64,000 bases of DNA from Tipula vernalis (Eukaryota; Arthropoda; Insecta; Diptera; Tipulidae): positions 458,815,995-458,879,994 of the forward strand of contig OY282558.1 of the NCBI GenBank assembly GCA_958295665.1, given 5' to 3'. Numbering within the stretch: position 1 is the first letter of the stretch; every line of letters begins with the position of its first letter. Position numbers and translations under genes: made by a program. Under the pieces are notes generated by a model. The model did no database searches. It was not told where the DNA came from and was given only the letters and a program-made list of their open reading frames with translations. Below, in pieces: positions 56,440 through 64,000 of the stretch.

Positions 56440-58220
56440 TGAGAGTAGTCTGTTGCTAAATTGCGTAAGGAATTCGAATCAAGAAAATTAAACACAGCAA
56501 GAAAGAAGAAAGTATTAGTCGACAGATTACGTGCACATCAAGATAGTAGCAGAAATTAAAATGACGAGAAAGATGTTAATTATGTTTGTGATGTCTTTTA
56601 AGGCTCCGGGAATTCCAGTCAATAATATTTCAATCAAAAAACGAACTGAATTTCAGTAAAAAATTAAAAGACAACTCAGTCAAAATAGTTTTAGGCTGAA
56701 ATGATTTTTCAGAAGGAAGTTCAATCAAAAAAGTAATTCTTTTTGGATTTGTGACTGATATACGTTTTGACAAGGTGATTCAGCCAAACAATTAAAAAGG
56801 AATTTCAGGCAAAATTGTTCTCCGGGAATATAGTCAAAACAATTCACTCTAAAACCGAAAGAAGTTTCACAAAACCCATTACATTCAAACTGTTTTCTGG
56901 CCGAAACACCTTTTTTTTTTGGACCGAAGTTCTTTTTTAAACCTAGTTTTTGTCATAATATTTGTAAGAGAAATTTTATGACAAAAACGCCTTTCGTTTT
57001 TTGACTGAAATGTTTTTCACTGGAACTCTCGGAGCCTGTTTTTAAGGGGACTATTGGAGGAAGTAAAAATAATTGCGTTAACGAAAATCAAAAACAAATC
57101 ATCTTTTACTTTTAAGGACGTTGAGGAATCTTTAGACCTTATTTTCTAGTGATGATAATCAAAATGTTGAACGACGGCTAGGTATCTGATTTTAAAGAAA
57201 TGGCCGATATTCTAAATCGGACGTGCTTACCGATTGTTGAAGAGGTCTGCAAAATTGTCTATAAGTTTTATAATGAATATTGTGTCATAGGAAGAATTTC
57301 GTAATACTGAAAAGTTTACGGTTACTAAGAATAGTGATCAAGTTCACAAGCAATTAATGCTGAATATTTGATGATCTAAAAAAATTGGTTTTACATAGCG
57401 CGAAGACTTTTTCTAAGCGGAAAGAAAACGAGATGAAGGGCCGTTATTTCCGGGCCGATGAGCACGAACACTACAAAAATTAACACATCGAACACAGACA
57501 AGGTATTCAAATGAAACACGTGGATGCACTGTGAACGGTGGTGTTTTGGGTGTAATTAAAGGAATAGAGCCTGATTGGAAATACAATTAGGAAAGTTTTG
57601 GAAGTGGGTCCGTAAAATGAGTTGTTTTACAAGATGTACGTCGATAACAAATTGATAGTTGTGCCTAAGCGTAAATTATCGAGAAGTTTCAGACAAATTA
57701 TCCCAATATCCTTTTAAAAGGATAAGCATGATTAAAGCACACAGATAGGCCTGCCGTAATATCCTAGTGAGATGCTTGTCAATCTTTGAAACTATCGAAA
57801 TACCGATTTTCTTAGGCATGTTTCATCAGCATCTTATTGTAGAAAAATGTTTATATTAATTCGCCCGAATGTATATTGTTTAAAGCCATGCATATGCAGT
57901 TTGTTGTTGTTTTTTACAATGTTTCGATAATGGGACATTTTGGTATGCGGAAAGTTGGAGATTTGATTAAGAACAATTTTACTTCAACAAAATAAAGAGA
58001 CAATTTCTACACGTATTAAGAACTGTGTTACTTTTGCATATTAGCATAAAGAAAACAGGGGAAGCATGAAGTATTTTTACACACCATTGATAAAGATGAT
58101 GGGCCTTTATCAACATATTGATCATTTGGAACCATTGCTTGTAATATTAAAACAATTATTATACAATCACCAGATTAAAGCTTTAAACTCTTTCCTAGCT
58201 GAGTTAAAAGCAAAATAATA
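56440..58220 (+). mobile_element. Degraded gypsy-type retrotransposon, plus strand
   Basis: Text resembling a gag start (LRKEFESRKLNTARKKKVLV DRLRAHQ, SAP-like) lies at about 56462-56556. It is followed, after an inserted MITE, by gag-like KSFTFKDVEESLD and DDNQNVERRLG at about 57085-57180, then by poorly readable text. Integrase N-terminal text (HFGMRKVGDLIKNNF, about 57938-57985) and RKQGKHEVFLHTIDKDDGPL in a shifted frame (about 58050-58110) match the zinc-finger and linker region of gypsy integrase. The order is right for gag-pol, but most of pol is missing or unreadable. No LTR was found. Confidence 0.5.
56601..57037. mobile_element. 437-bp MITE-like element inside the gypsy remnant
   Basis: Left end AGGCTCCGGGAATTCCAGTC and right end are inverse copies (right, inverted: AGGCTCCGAGAGTTCCAGTG), and the match continues through ATTTCA(A/G)TCAAAAAACGAA for about 45 bp. 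Flanks read TGTCTTTTA and TGTTTTTAAG-like text, a possible worn target duplication. Internally it repeats words such as TTCAGTCAAAA. No coding frame. Confidence 0.7.
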
Positions 58221-59169
58221 ATTAATATCGTCGTGACATTTATTACAGCGATTTTTCAATATTCACCAGTTTCTTGTTACACCAAGTTTCACGAAATTGT
58301 CGTTTGTTAAGTAATGAGCATACCTTACTATAAGCATTAAGACGTTCATAGAGCTGTAAGACCTCCTCCGTGATGAAGAAAACCACTGTCAGCATTGACT
58401 AGAAATTACGGGTATGGGAATATTTTCGTAGGCACGCTATTTACGCTATTTAGGCACATTATTTCAATCTAAGGTGTTTAAATTCCAGAATTCATTTGCT
58501 GTATAACTCTAGATGTAAACAAGCTTTTGCATGAAGTTCTTACCACGATAACTAGGGTCCATGAGTGTTTTCGTAATTCTATGTAGAATCATCTAGATAA
58601 AAAAAATGTTCGCGATCAGTGTCTGACTGTCTAGTGTATCTTCTGTAGAATATCAGGCTTAAGTAATAATACTCGCCGTGCCTAGCGTTAGAATAATTTC
58701 AAATTGTTTGATAAGCTCGTTTTTTTACTGCGAAAAGACTTGCTTGCAACTGGAAGTTCGACACTTTATCGATCGTCAATTGTTTGAGACACCACTATGC
58801 AATAGCTTTGAGCCTAAAAGATTGAAGACGGTACATCTTAGATTTATCGGTGCTAGAAGAATTTGTTCGGGATCTTATAATTATACTGAGTAGCCTGTTT
58901 TTCTTATAAATGCTTTAAATGTCCTTTACAATTATTTACAGTTTATAGTCACTAGTAAATTAGCAAAATGAAATAGATCCGAAACCCAAATGCTGACTTT
59001 TACGAAAATTTTTGCTTATTAAACTCAGGTTCGTAAAGATTTAATTTAGTTTGTAAATTAAAATAAAATTAAACCAAATTTGGCCACTAACAAACAACAC
59101 ATATGGAGTAAAAAACCCAAATCAGACTTATTTATTTGTACTTTAGTGGTAATTTACGAAAAAACTAAT
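58221..59169. other. Unassigned DNA before the tRNA loci
   Basis: 950 bp. A 71-codon plus frame (58678-58893) has no motif. Immediately left of the tRNA gene, at about 59158-59167, lies a run that reads TTTTTTCG-like on the minus strand and acts as the tRNA terminator. Confidence 0.5.
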
Positions 59170-59186
59170 CGCCCCCGGGTGGACTC

Positions 59187-59226
<40 letters not shown>

Positions 59227-59243
59227 AATTGCGCCACGGAGGC
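59170..59243 (-). tRNA. tRNA-Asn (anticodon GTT)
   Basis: The minus strand folds as a complete 74-base tRNA. Acceptor stem is GCCTCCG with CGGGGGC (one T-G pair), D-arm GCGC/GCGC, anticodon stem TTCGG/CCGAA with loop CTGTTAA (anticodon GTT), variable loop AGGTT, T-arm GGTGG/CCACC with TTCGAGT, and discriminator G. A-box TGGCGCAATTGG and B-box GGTTCGAGTCC are intact. A run of six T follows the gene on the minus strand (59161-59166 region, AAAAACTAA on plus), giving a pol III terminator. No intron. It decodes AAC and AAU. Confidence 0.97.
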
Positions 59244-59620
59244 TCTGTTTTTTAAAGATTTATTCCTACATACAAATGTGAAATAGTGTTGTGCTTATCA
59301 ATGTTTATGTTCTCAAATAATTTAAAATATCAATTTTCTTTCTACGTCCATTCTATATCTACTAACATTAATAAACTCATTTACTAATTTTTTCTTACTA
59401 CTTTGTACGTATGTAAGCAACATGTTTACTGCAAATGCAAAAAATGATGATACATAATATTATTGCTCGTGATGCAATTCTTATCGCGCAAGCCAAGGTC
59501 AATAATTTAGTTTTAATACATTATAGAAAAAGGAAATTCGATTACCAATTTATAATTTATTTTTACAAACATCGCTGCGGTTAGTTTTGTTATCACACGC
59601 TTAGAATCAATCATTTAACG
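59244..59620. other. Spacer between the two tRNA loci
   Basis: 377 bp of AT-rich DNA, no feature recognised beyond the region that would hold upstream elements of both pol III genes. Confidence 0.5.
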
Positions 59621-59684
59621 GCCCGGGTAGTAGAGCGTTGGACTTTTGATTCAAGGGTCCAGGGTTCAAGTCCCTGCCCGGGCC
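59621..59684 (+). tRNA. tRNA-Lys (anticodon TTT)-related locus lacking the D-arm
   Basis: Acceptor stem GCCCGGG (59621-59627) pairs perfectly with CCCGGGC (59677-59683). Anticodon stem TTGGA/TTCAA (59638-59642, 59650-59654, one G-T pair) closes loop CTTTTGA with anticodon TTT at 59645-59647. The T-arm CAGGG/CCCTG with TTCAAGT is intact, as is the B-box. Only TAGTAGAGCG separates acceptor and anticodon stems, about 8-9 bases fewer than in a normal tRNA-Lys; the 5' half of the D-arm is gone, and with it the A-box. A T6 run follows at 59690-59695. It is most simply a deleted pseudogene of tRNA-Lys(TTT), although the fully paired acceptor stem is unusual for decay. Confidence 0.7.
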
Positions 59685-59911
59685 TTAAATTTTTTCCAAA
59701 AATATACTTTGTTAGTACAAGTAATATTTCACATTCGCAATCAAACGACTGTTGAACTGTAGATTACTTACTATTAGCAAAGAAATGCATGTAAGAAGGG
59801 CGTAAGAATAGTAGTATGCATTTAGGCACAATTTTCAAGTTGAAATAGCGTTATACACAAAATTTAATTTGTTTTAAGAAAGTAAAACTACAAAATGATT
59901 AAGTTTCTGGA
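59685..59911. other. Spacer before the I-like LINE tail
   Basis: About 225 bp AT-rich DNA; the last bases form the insertion site of the LINE that begins with its poly(A) tail. Confidence 0.4.
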
Positions 59912-59964
59912 TTTTTTTTTTTTTTTTTTGTATTTATTATGGCACTGGCTCCAAAAAAGGAGCC
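59912..59964 (-). promoter_or_regulatory. LINE 3' end: hairpin, polyadenylation signal and poly(A)
   Basis: Minus-strand order: hairpin GGCTCC-TTTTTT-GGAGCC (59964-59947, perfect 6-bp stem), AATAAA (59938-59933) and A18 (59929-59912). The signal is 18 bases or fewer from the tail. Confidence 0.7.
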
Positions 59965-60051
59965 TTCTGGCCCGATTTCAAAATTTACAATTTTTGAATT
60001 TTTTCCATTTTTTTTTTTCCTTTCACTCAACTTTCATTCAGTGATCCACTT

Positions 60052-61555
60052 TCATACCGTTATACCACTCAGTTTTATAAATTCATACATTATCTTGCAT
60101 TCATTTTTCCCCATTCGTAATAATTCATTCAAGTTTCTTGCATTCATAAGGACATCGAACATTCCTCTATTTTGGCTAAATTTGGAACATTTTAGAATTA
60201 AATGTTCGATGTCCTCCACAGTCAAACAGCTTTCACATAAATCATCCTTACTCAAATGACGTTTCTTTAAGCATTCTTTCCAATTACCATGATTCAATCT
60301 CACCCGTTCCATCGTTCGTATCATTGTAGTGTCTCCTTTGATTTCCTTAAAAAATGGTTTCCTCAAAGGAGCACTACACCATTCAAAGTACTTCTTTCCT
60401 TTTACTCTACTCTTTTCCATAAATTCATTCTCCCATTTTCTCCACAGATTCTTCTGAAACATCCGAAGTACATCTCTTGCATCCATGAATTCATACTCTG
60501 TTATTTCCTCAAGCATACAACCCCTTTTGGCAAGCATATCGGCTCTTTCATTACCATCAATCTGTAGGTGTGAAGGTATCCATTGTAGAATCACCTCACT
60601 TCCACAAGATTGAAGGTACTCATACATCATTTCTACAAACACACTGCCCTGAGTACCCCTCCCTGTTTTATTAGTTCTAAACCACTCAAGGAATCGGAGA
60701 ATAGAACTACTCTCCTCCTCCCTTCATTCATTGCCAACTTGATTCCTTCCATAATTCCAATCAATTCTGCATTCATTATACAGATGCTAACATTCAATCT
60801 TAACATTTTCTCTTTTTTCATTGCCGAAATGTAAATTCCTACACCCACTCGATCCTCATTAACACTAGCATCAGTATATATTTCCACATGTGCAAAATAA
60901 TTCAGTTGCATTCTTCGAAATTCTCTCTTAACCGATAACTCATTCATCATCGCTTTTGTTTTCGCCTCCAAAATTCAAACACACAGCAAGATTTTCGGGA
61001 AGAACTTTTGGACCCACTTGTCTAATTTTGGAAAATATATTCATATTTTCCGCCATTATTTTCGACCGTTGCGTTTTTTTGGTAATCCGTTCCTCCTTCC
61101 AATCTTACTTTTATCTCATTTACTAACATATTATCTTTGGTCAACATTCGCACAGTCTCTCGCACGGTGATCCATTCCCTCTTATAATTAAGAGGTGAAT
61201 CACCCAATTCAGACCATAGAGTATGTATTGGGGTAGAATTAATCGCACCCAATACCACTCTAGCACATGCATTCTCAACTTTCATTAATTTTTCAAACCC
61301 GACCTTAGATCCGTCACCATACACACTCATTCCATACGCAATTTTGGAAGACACTAGCGCCTTTCGTAGCATATCAGTCACGCTAGGGTGAGCCCCCCAT
61401 TTTGGTTTACTCACCCTTTTGATCACATTTAATCTGATCTTACAATTATCGGCTAATTTTTCCATGTGCACTTTAAAACTCAATCGATTGTCGATCCAGA
61501 TTCCCAAATACCTAGTCAATCTTGAATACTCAATTATCTCATCATAGATTCGCAC
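60052..61555 (-). pseudogene. I-like LINE thumb, RNase H and cysteine-rich C-terminus
   Basis: The 61555-61022 frame has YLGIWIDNRLSFKVHMEKL and ALVSSKIAYGMSVYGDGS, the RT thumb. The 60971-60633 frame has HVEIYTDASVNEDRVGVGI (Asp), IMNAELIGIMEGI (Glu) and VVLFSDSLSGLELI (Asp). The 60642-60052 frame has LQWIPSHLQIDGNERADMLA (His and Asp), then CESCLTVEDIEHLILKC, a CCHC-like cluster. All RNase H active-site residues are in place, unlike in the LOA-like copy at 3.7 kb. Breaks separate the three frames. Confidence 0.8.
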
Positions 61556-61559
61556 ATCA

Positions 61560-63179
61560 ATTCTTTGGTTCGTTCTAAATGCTATTACATTTTCTCGAAT
61601 TCACCCGCAGATTTAAATCATTCAAACATTGTGTTACCTGAATCACACATTCCTGAGCTCGATTTAGGGCCTCGCCGATAGTTTTACCCTTGCCGATTAG
61701 TACAAAGTCATCTGCAAATTGCAAGATAACTTTGTTGGGGGCATTATACCTATGTAAGGTAAGCTCTGACTTTCAAGTCAATCAGTCGATCGTTTTTCTT
61801 TTTGTATAAAATATTATTTTATATCTATGTACATTGAAAAATTCCAAAAAGATTCAACCACGGTAACCAGCCAAGTGACTTTAATGGTATAAAGTACAAA
61901 TCGTACAAGTGAGGCGTGAGGCCATACATTAATTGCAAGAAACCATGATATTTGGGAAAAACATTTAATTTTGCCAGATGAATTTGTGGTGTTGGCGATC
62001 CTAAACTATGAAGTGGCAGTTTCTGTTTTATTTTTAATTTATTAATATATTGTTAAACCACCTCATTTTACACGATCTATTATGAATGAGCACCTGCTCA
62101 AAACAGATTGTGTAAGCATGGGGTTGGTCCCTGTAACGCAAAATTTATGTTGGTAAATAAATAAATAAAAAAATAAAATAAACGATTACCACTACGAAGA
62201 AAAAAAAAAAAATATTGAGCTCGTATACAGATTGAAGAGGGTCGGAGAAATTTTGCTACCTTGAGGGAGCCCAATATTCACCGCCCAATATTCACGGTCA
62301 CTCATAAACTCATACACCCATTTACAAATTTTTCCAGAAAATCCCAGGTTCAAAAGAACCTGATATAGTTTTCCTGGAACCACATAATCATACGCTCTTT
62401 TCCTTTCGTACTTCCCACACAAATTTGTCCACACATTCATTTGCAGAATGGTTACGTCGGAAACCAAAAGTGGTCTCTGGCAATAAACTATTTTCATTCA
62501 TAAACTTTTCAAATCTGCCTTTCATCATCCCATTCACCATTTTAATAAAAACATTCAACATACATATTCCTCTATAGTTTATTGCCAGATTTGTGTCGCG
62601 ATCCCTTTTGGGAATTGGAACCACTCTGCAATCCTTCCATCTTTCCGGTATCTGAACACTCATCCATACCCTATTGAGAATTCGAAGCAAGATTTCCTTT
62701 GCTTCAACGCTCAACAGCCCAATCATTTTATAACTCACTCTATTTATTCCTGGGGTCGTAGATTTTGCTGTTTCTAAAACCCTCAGGAACTCATTCCATT
62801 CAAATTCCACACACATTTCATTCAAATTTTCACCAACATCATCAAGTAACACCCAATCGTTACTATCACCTACATTATTCTGAACATCCGTCATCATTTG
62901 TAAGAATTGATTTCCTTTTTCAGGATCATCCATTACAACGTTTCTTTCATTCCTCATTTTACCTCTCACTCTATTAAATTTATTCCAGACATCTTTAGTT
63001 GTGGTTCTGTGTATCATTTCTGCCACATAGTTCCGCCAACTTCTCCTTTTTGCTCTACGGATAGCCTTTTTCAATTTTCCATTTACCCATTCATAATTTC
63101 GTCTACAATCACGACAAATACACCTGTTAAATTCACGCAAAGCTATCCGTTTCCTTTCATGCCAATACTGAATCTCCAT
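61560..63179 (-). pseudogene. I-like LINE reverse transcriptase, interrupted by a LINE 3' end
   Basis: The 263-codon frame (63179-62388) has a basic leader, TTPGINRVSYKMIG, RVVPIPKRDRDTNLAINYRG and FGFRRNHSANECVDK. The next frame (62497-62192) has IGLPQGSKISPTLFNLYTSS, motif B, after which foreign sequence begins. RT text returns at about 61755 with KVILQFADDFVLIGKGKTIG, the catalytic box. Removing the insertion does not restore a single frame by inspection. Motif A text was not recognised near 62440, at the frame change. Confidence 0.75.
61765..62210 (+). mobile_element. LINE 3' end with nested hairpin, inserted in the I-like RT
   Basis: The insertion lies between RT motif B text (left of 62210 on the minus strand) and the QFADDF text at 61755. 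On the plus strand it ends in a nested hairpin (outer stem 62071-62077 with 62106-62112; inner 62087-62092 with 62095-62100), about 40 bp of spacer, and a tail GTAAATAAATAAATAAA followed by A runs. AGCTC occurs at both borders (about 61770 and 62216), a possible short target duplication. The 5' part has no readable RT, so it is a strongly 5'-truncated copy of the same family as at 26283-26420. Confidence 0.7.
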
Positions 63180-63259
63180 ATTCCACCAACCGTTTATTCC
63201 ATTTCACCATTTCATTCGCTCTTATTTCAAAACTGCACATTTCATTAACTCTCTCTATT

Positions 63260-64000
63260 TCACATACGTTCAACCCATTTCTTACTATTCAGCAAGGTCT
63301 TTTTCTCAATATCCACATTTACACCACCTAAACACGCATGGATCATAAAATGATCACTACCCAAATTCTCATCTGTTACATTCCAAGTGACTTGGGCCGC
63401 CAGTCCGCTAGACACTAAAGTGATGTCTATCGCACTGGCTGTGGTCCCAACATACGCCATCCTTGTTGGCCTTCCATCGTTCAGAATCACGAGATCGCGG
63501 AATCCAGAACGAGGTCCGCCAACAAGTTTCCCCAAGCATCATTCCTTTCACACCCCCAAACACGCGAATGTGCATTCATATCACCCCCCAGAATCATGTC
63601 ACTTTTCCCACGCACCCAATCAAATAATTTTTTAAAATCCCTCAGGCCTTTATCCCTATCACTCACAGTTTTAATTGAAGCAGCATATACACTAACAATT
63701 AACAAATTTCTATCCAGATTCCTAGTTTTGGCAGCGATAACCTCGATGTACTCGAAATCGGGGACCCCCACATTAGTCAATATTATATTGGCTTTTGCCA
63801 ATATCGCTACTCCGCCGAAGCCATCGGCCCTAGGTCTGGATAGAAAATTGTACCATTCACTCGAAACGTCTTGTTCACACGCTCCCATGTCTCACTTAAA
63901 AGTATTACATTCATACAATCATTGGCCAGATAAGTCTGCAGCATATCGCTTTTGGCATACATGCTTTGGATATTTATCTGACCAATTCTCAAGCATTCAT
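63260..64000 (-). pseudogene. I-like LINE endonuclease, frameshifted, open at the window edge
   Basis: Three overlapping frames together cover a whole endonuclease. The first, open through the window edge, has RIGQINIQSMYAKSDM and ILLSETWE (catalytic Glu). The second (63888-63487) has FGGVAILAKANI, VSVYAAS and MILGGDMNAHSRVWG (active-site strand). The third (63535-63260) has TASAIDITLVS and LGSDHFMIHACLG, with the terminal SDH histidine. All four catalytic landmarks are thus present, but shifts at about 63830 and 63510 separate them. The beginning of ORF2 lies outside. Confidence 0.75.

Larger units (their letters stand above)
59912..64000 (-). mobile_element. I-group LINE with RNase H, poly(A)-tailed, running off the window edge
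   Basis: On the minus strand: endonuclease (64000-63260), RT (63179-61560, interrupted), thumb region (61555-61022), RNase H (60971-60052), a short 3' UTR with a hairpin (59947-59964), an AATAAA signal (59933-59938) and an A18 tail (59912-59929). The poly(A) tail, rather than TAAA repeats, and the RNase H domain fit the I group. Frameshifts exist at about 63830, 63510, 63230, 62440 and 60640, and another LINE's 3' end is inserted at about 61765-62210. The 5' end is beyond the window. Confidence 0.8.

Overview
The window looks like AT-rich intergenic or intronic DNA of an insect, probably a higher fly (Diptera). The evidence is the mix of insect-type LINEs, gypsy, pogo, hAT, Helitron and Foldback-like elements, a tRNA-Asn(GTT) gene identical as far as I recall to the dipteran form, and abundant CAA, CA and TATG microsatellites. 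I see no convincing host protein-coding exon. The only likely intact gene is tRNA-Asn at 59170-59243; a tRNA-Lys relative without a D-arm lies 380 bp away. Everything else I can identify is mobile DNA or derived from it.

Layout, left to right. 1-240: N-terminus of a Tc1/mariner-type transposase cut by the window edge. 3055-3393: a tRNA-headed SINE with a 10-bp target duplication. 3589-7602: a 5'-truncated LOA/R1-group LINE in a 14-bp target duplication. 13.57-13.79 kb: a gypsy integrase scrap. 14.1-19.0 kb: a Jockey/CR1-type LINE whose RT is split by a 1.9-kb composite (two copies of a short inverted-repeat element around a 129/158-bp minisatellite). 19.1-19.7 kb: two MITE-like foldbacks. 19689-23385: a pogo/Tigger-like transposon with both TIRs, a broken transposase and a PHD finger. 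25.56-26.12 kb: a third, solitary copy of the short element. 27.1-30.6 kb: a degraded gypsy element interrupted by a hAT transposon (8-bp target duplication), which itself holds a LINE fragment and a small palindrome.

33.18-33.58 kb: a three-level foldback. 34.1-43.0 kb: pieces of the LOA-type LINE at either end of a block with a degenerate GTTGAGTTGAGG satellite in both orientations, a GC-richer island, a Helitron fragment and a Jockey RT fragment. 43428-47211: a Foldback-type element whose long inverted arms are tandem arrays of a ~185-bp unit, flanked by a 9-bp target duplication. 47624-50957: two copies, apparently identical, of a 1667-bp segment. 53.3-56.1 kb: a second Jockey/CR1-type LINE. 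56.4-58.2 kb: a plus-strand gypsy remnant split by a 437-bp MITE. 59.2-59.7 kb: the tRNA loci. 59.9 kb to the end: an I-group LINE (endonuclease, RT, RNase H) interrupted by the 3' end of another LINE whose 3' UTR hairpin shows a compensatory change against a copy at 26.3 kb.

The parts do not act as one pathway; the window is a layered record of insertions. Nesting order can be read at several places (gypsy, then hAT; Jockey LINE, then composite; I-like LINE, then Jockey-type 3' end). All translations, target duplications and inverted repeats were read by eye; family names rest on recalled motifs, not on database searches.
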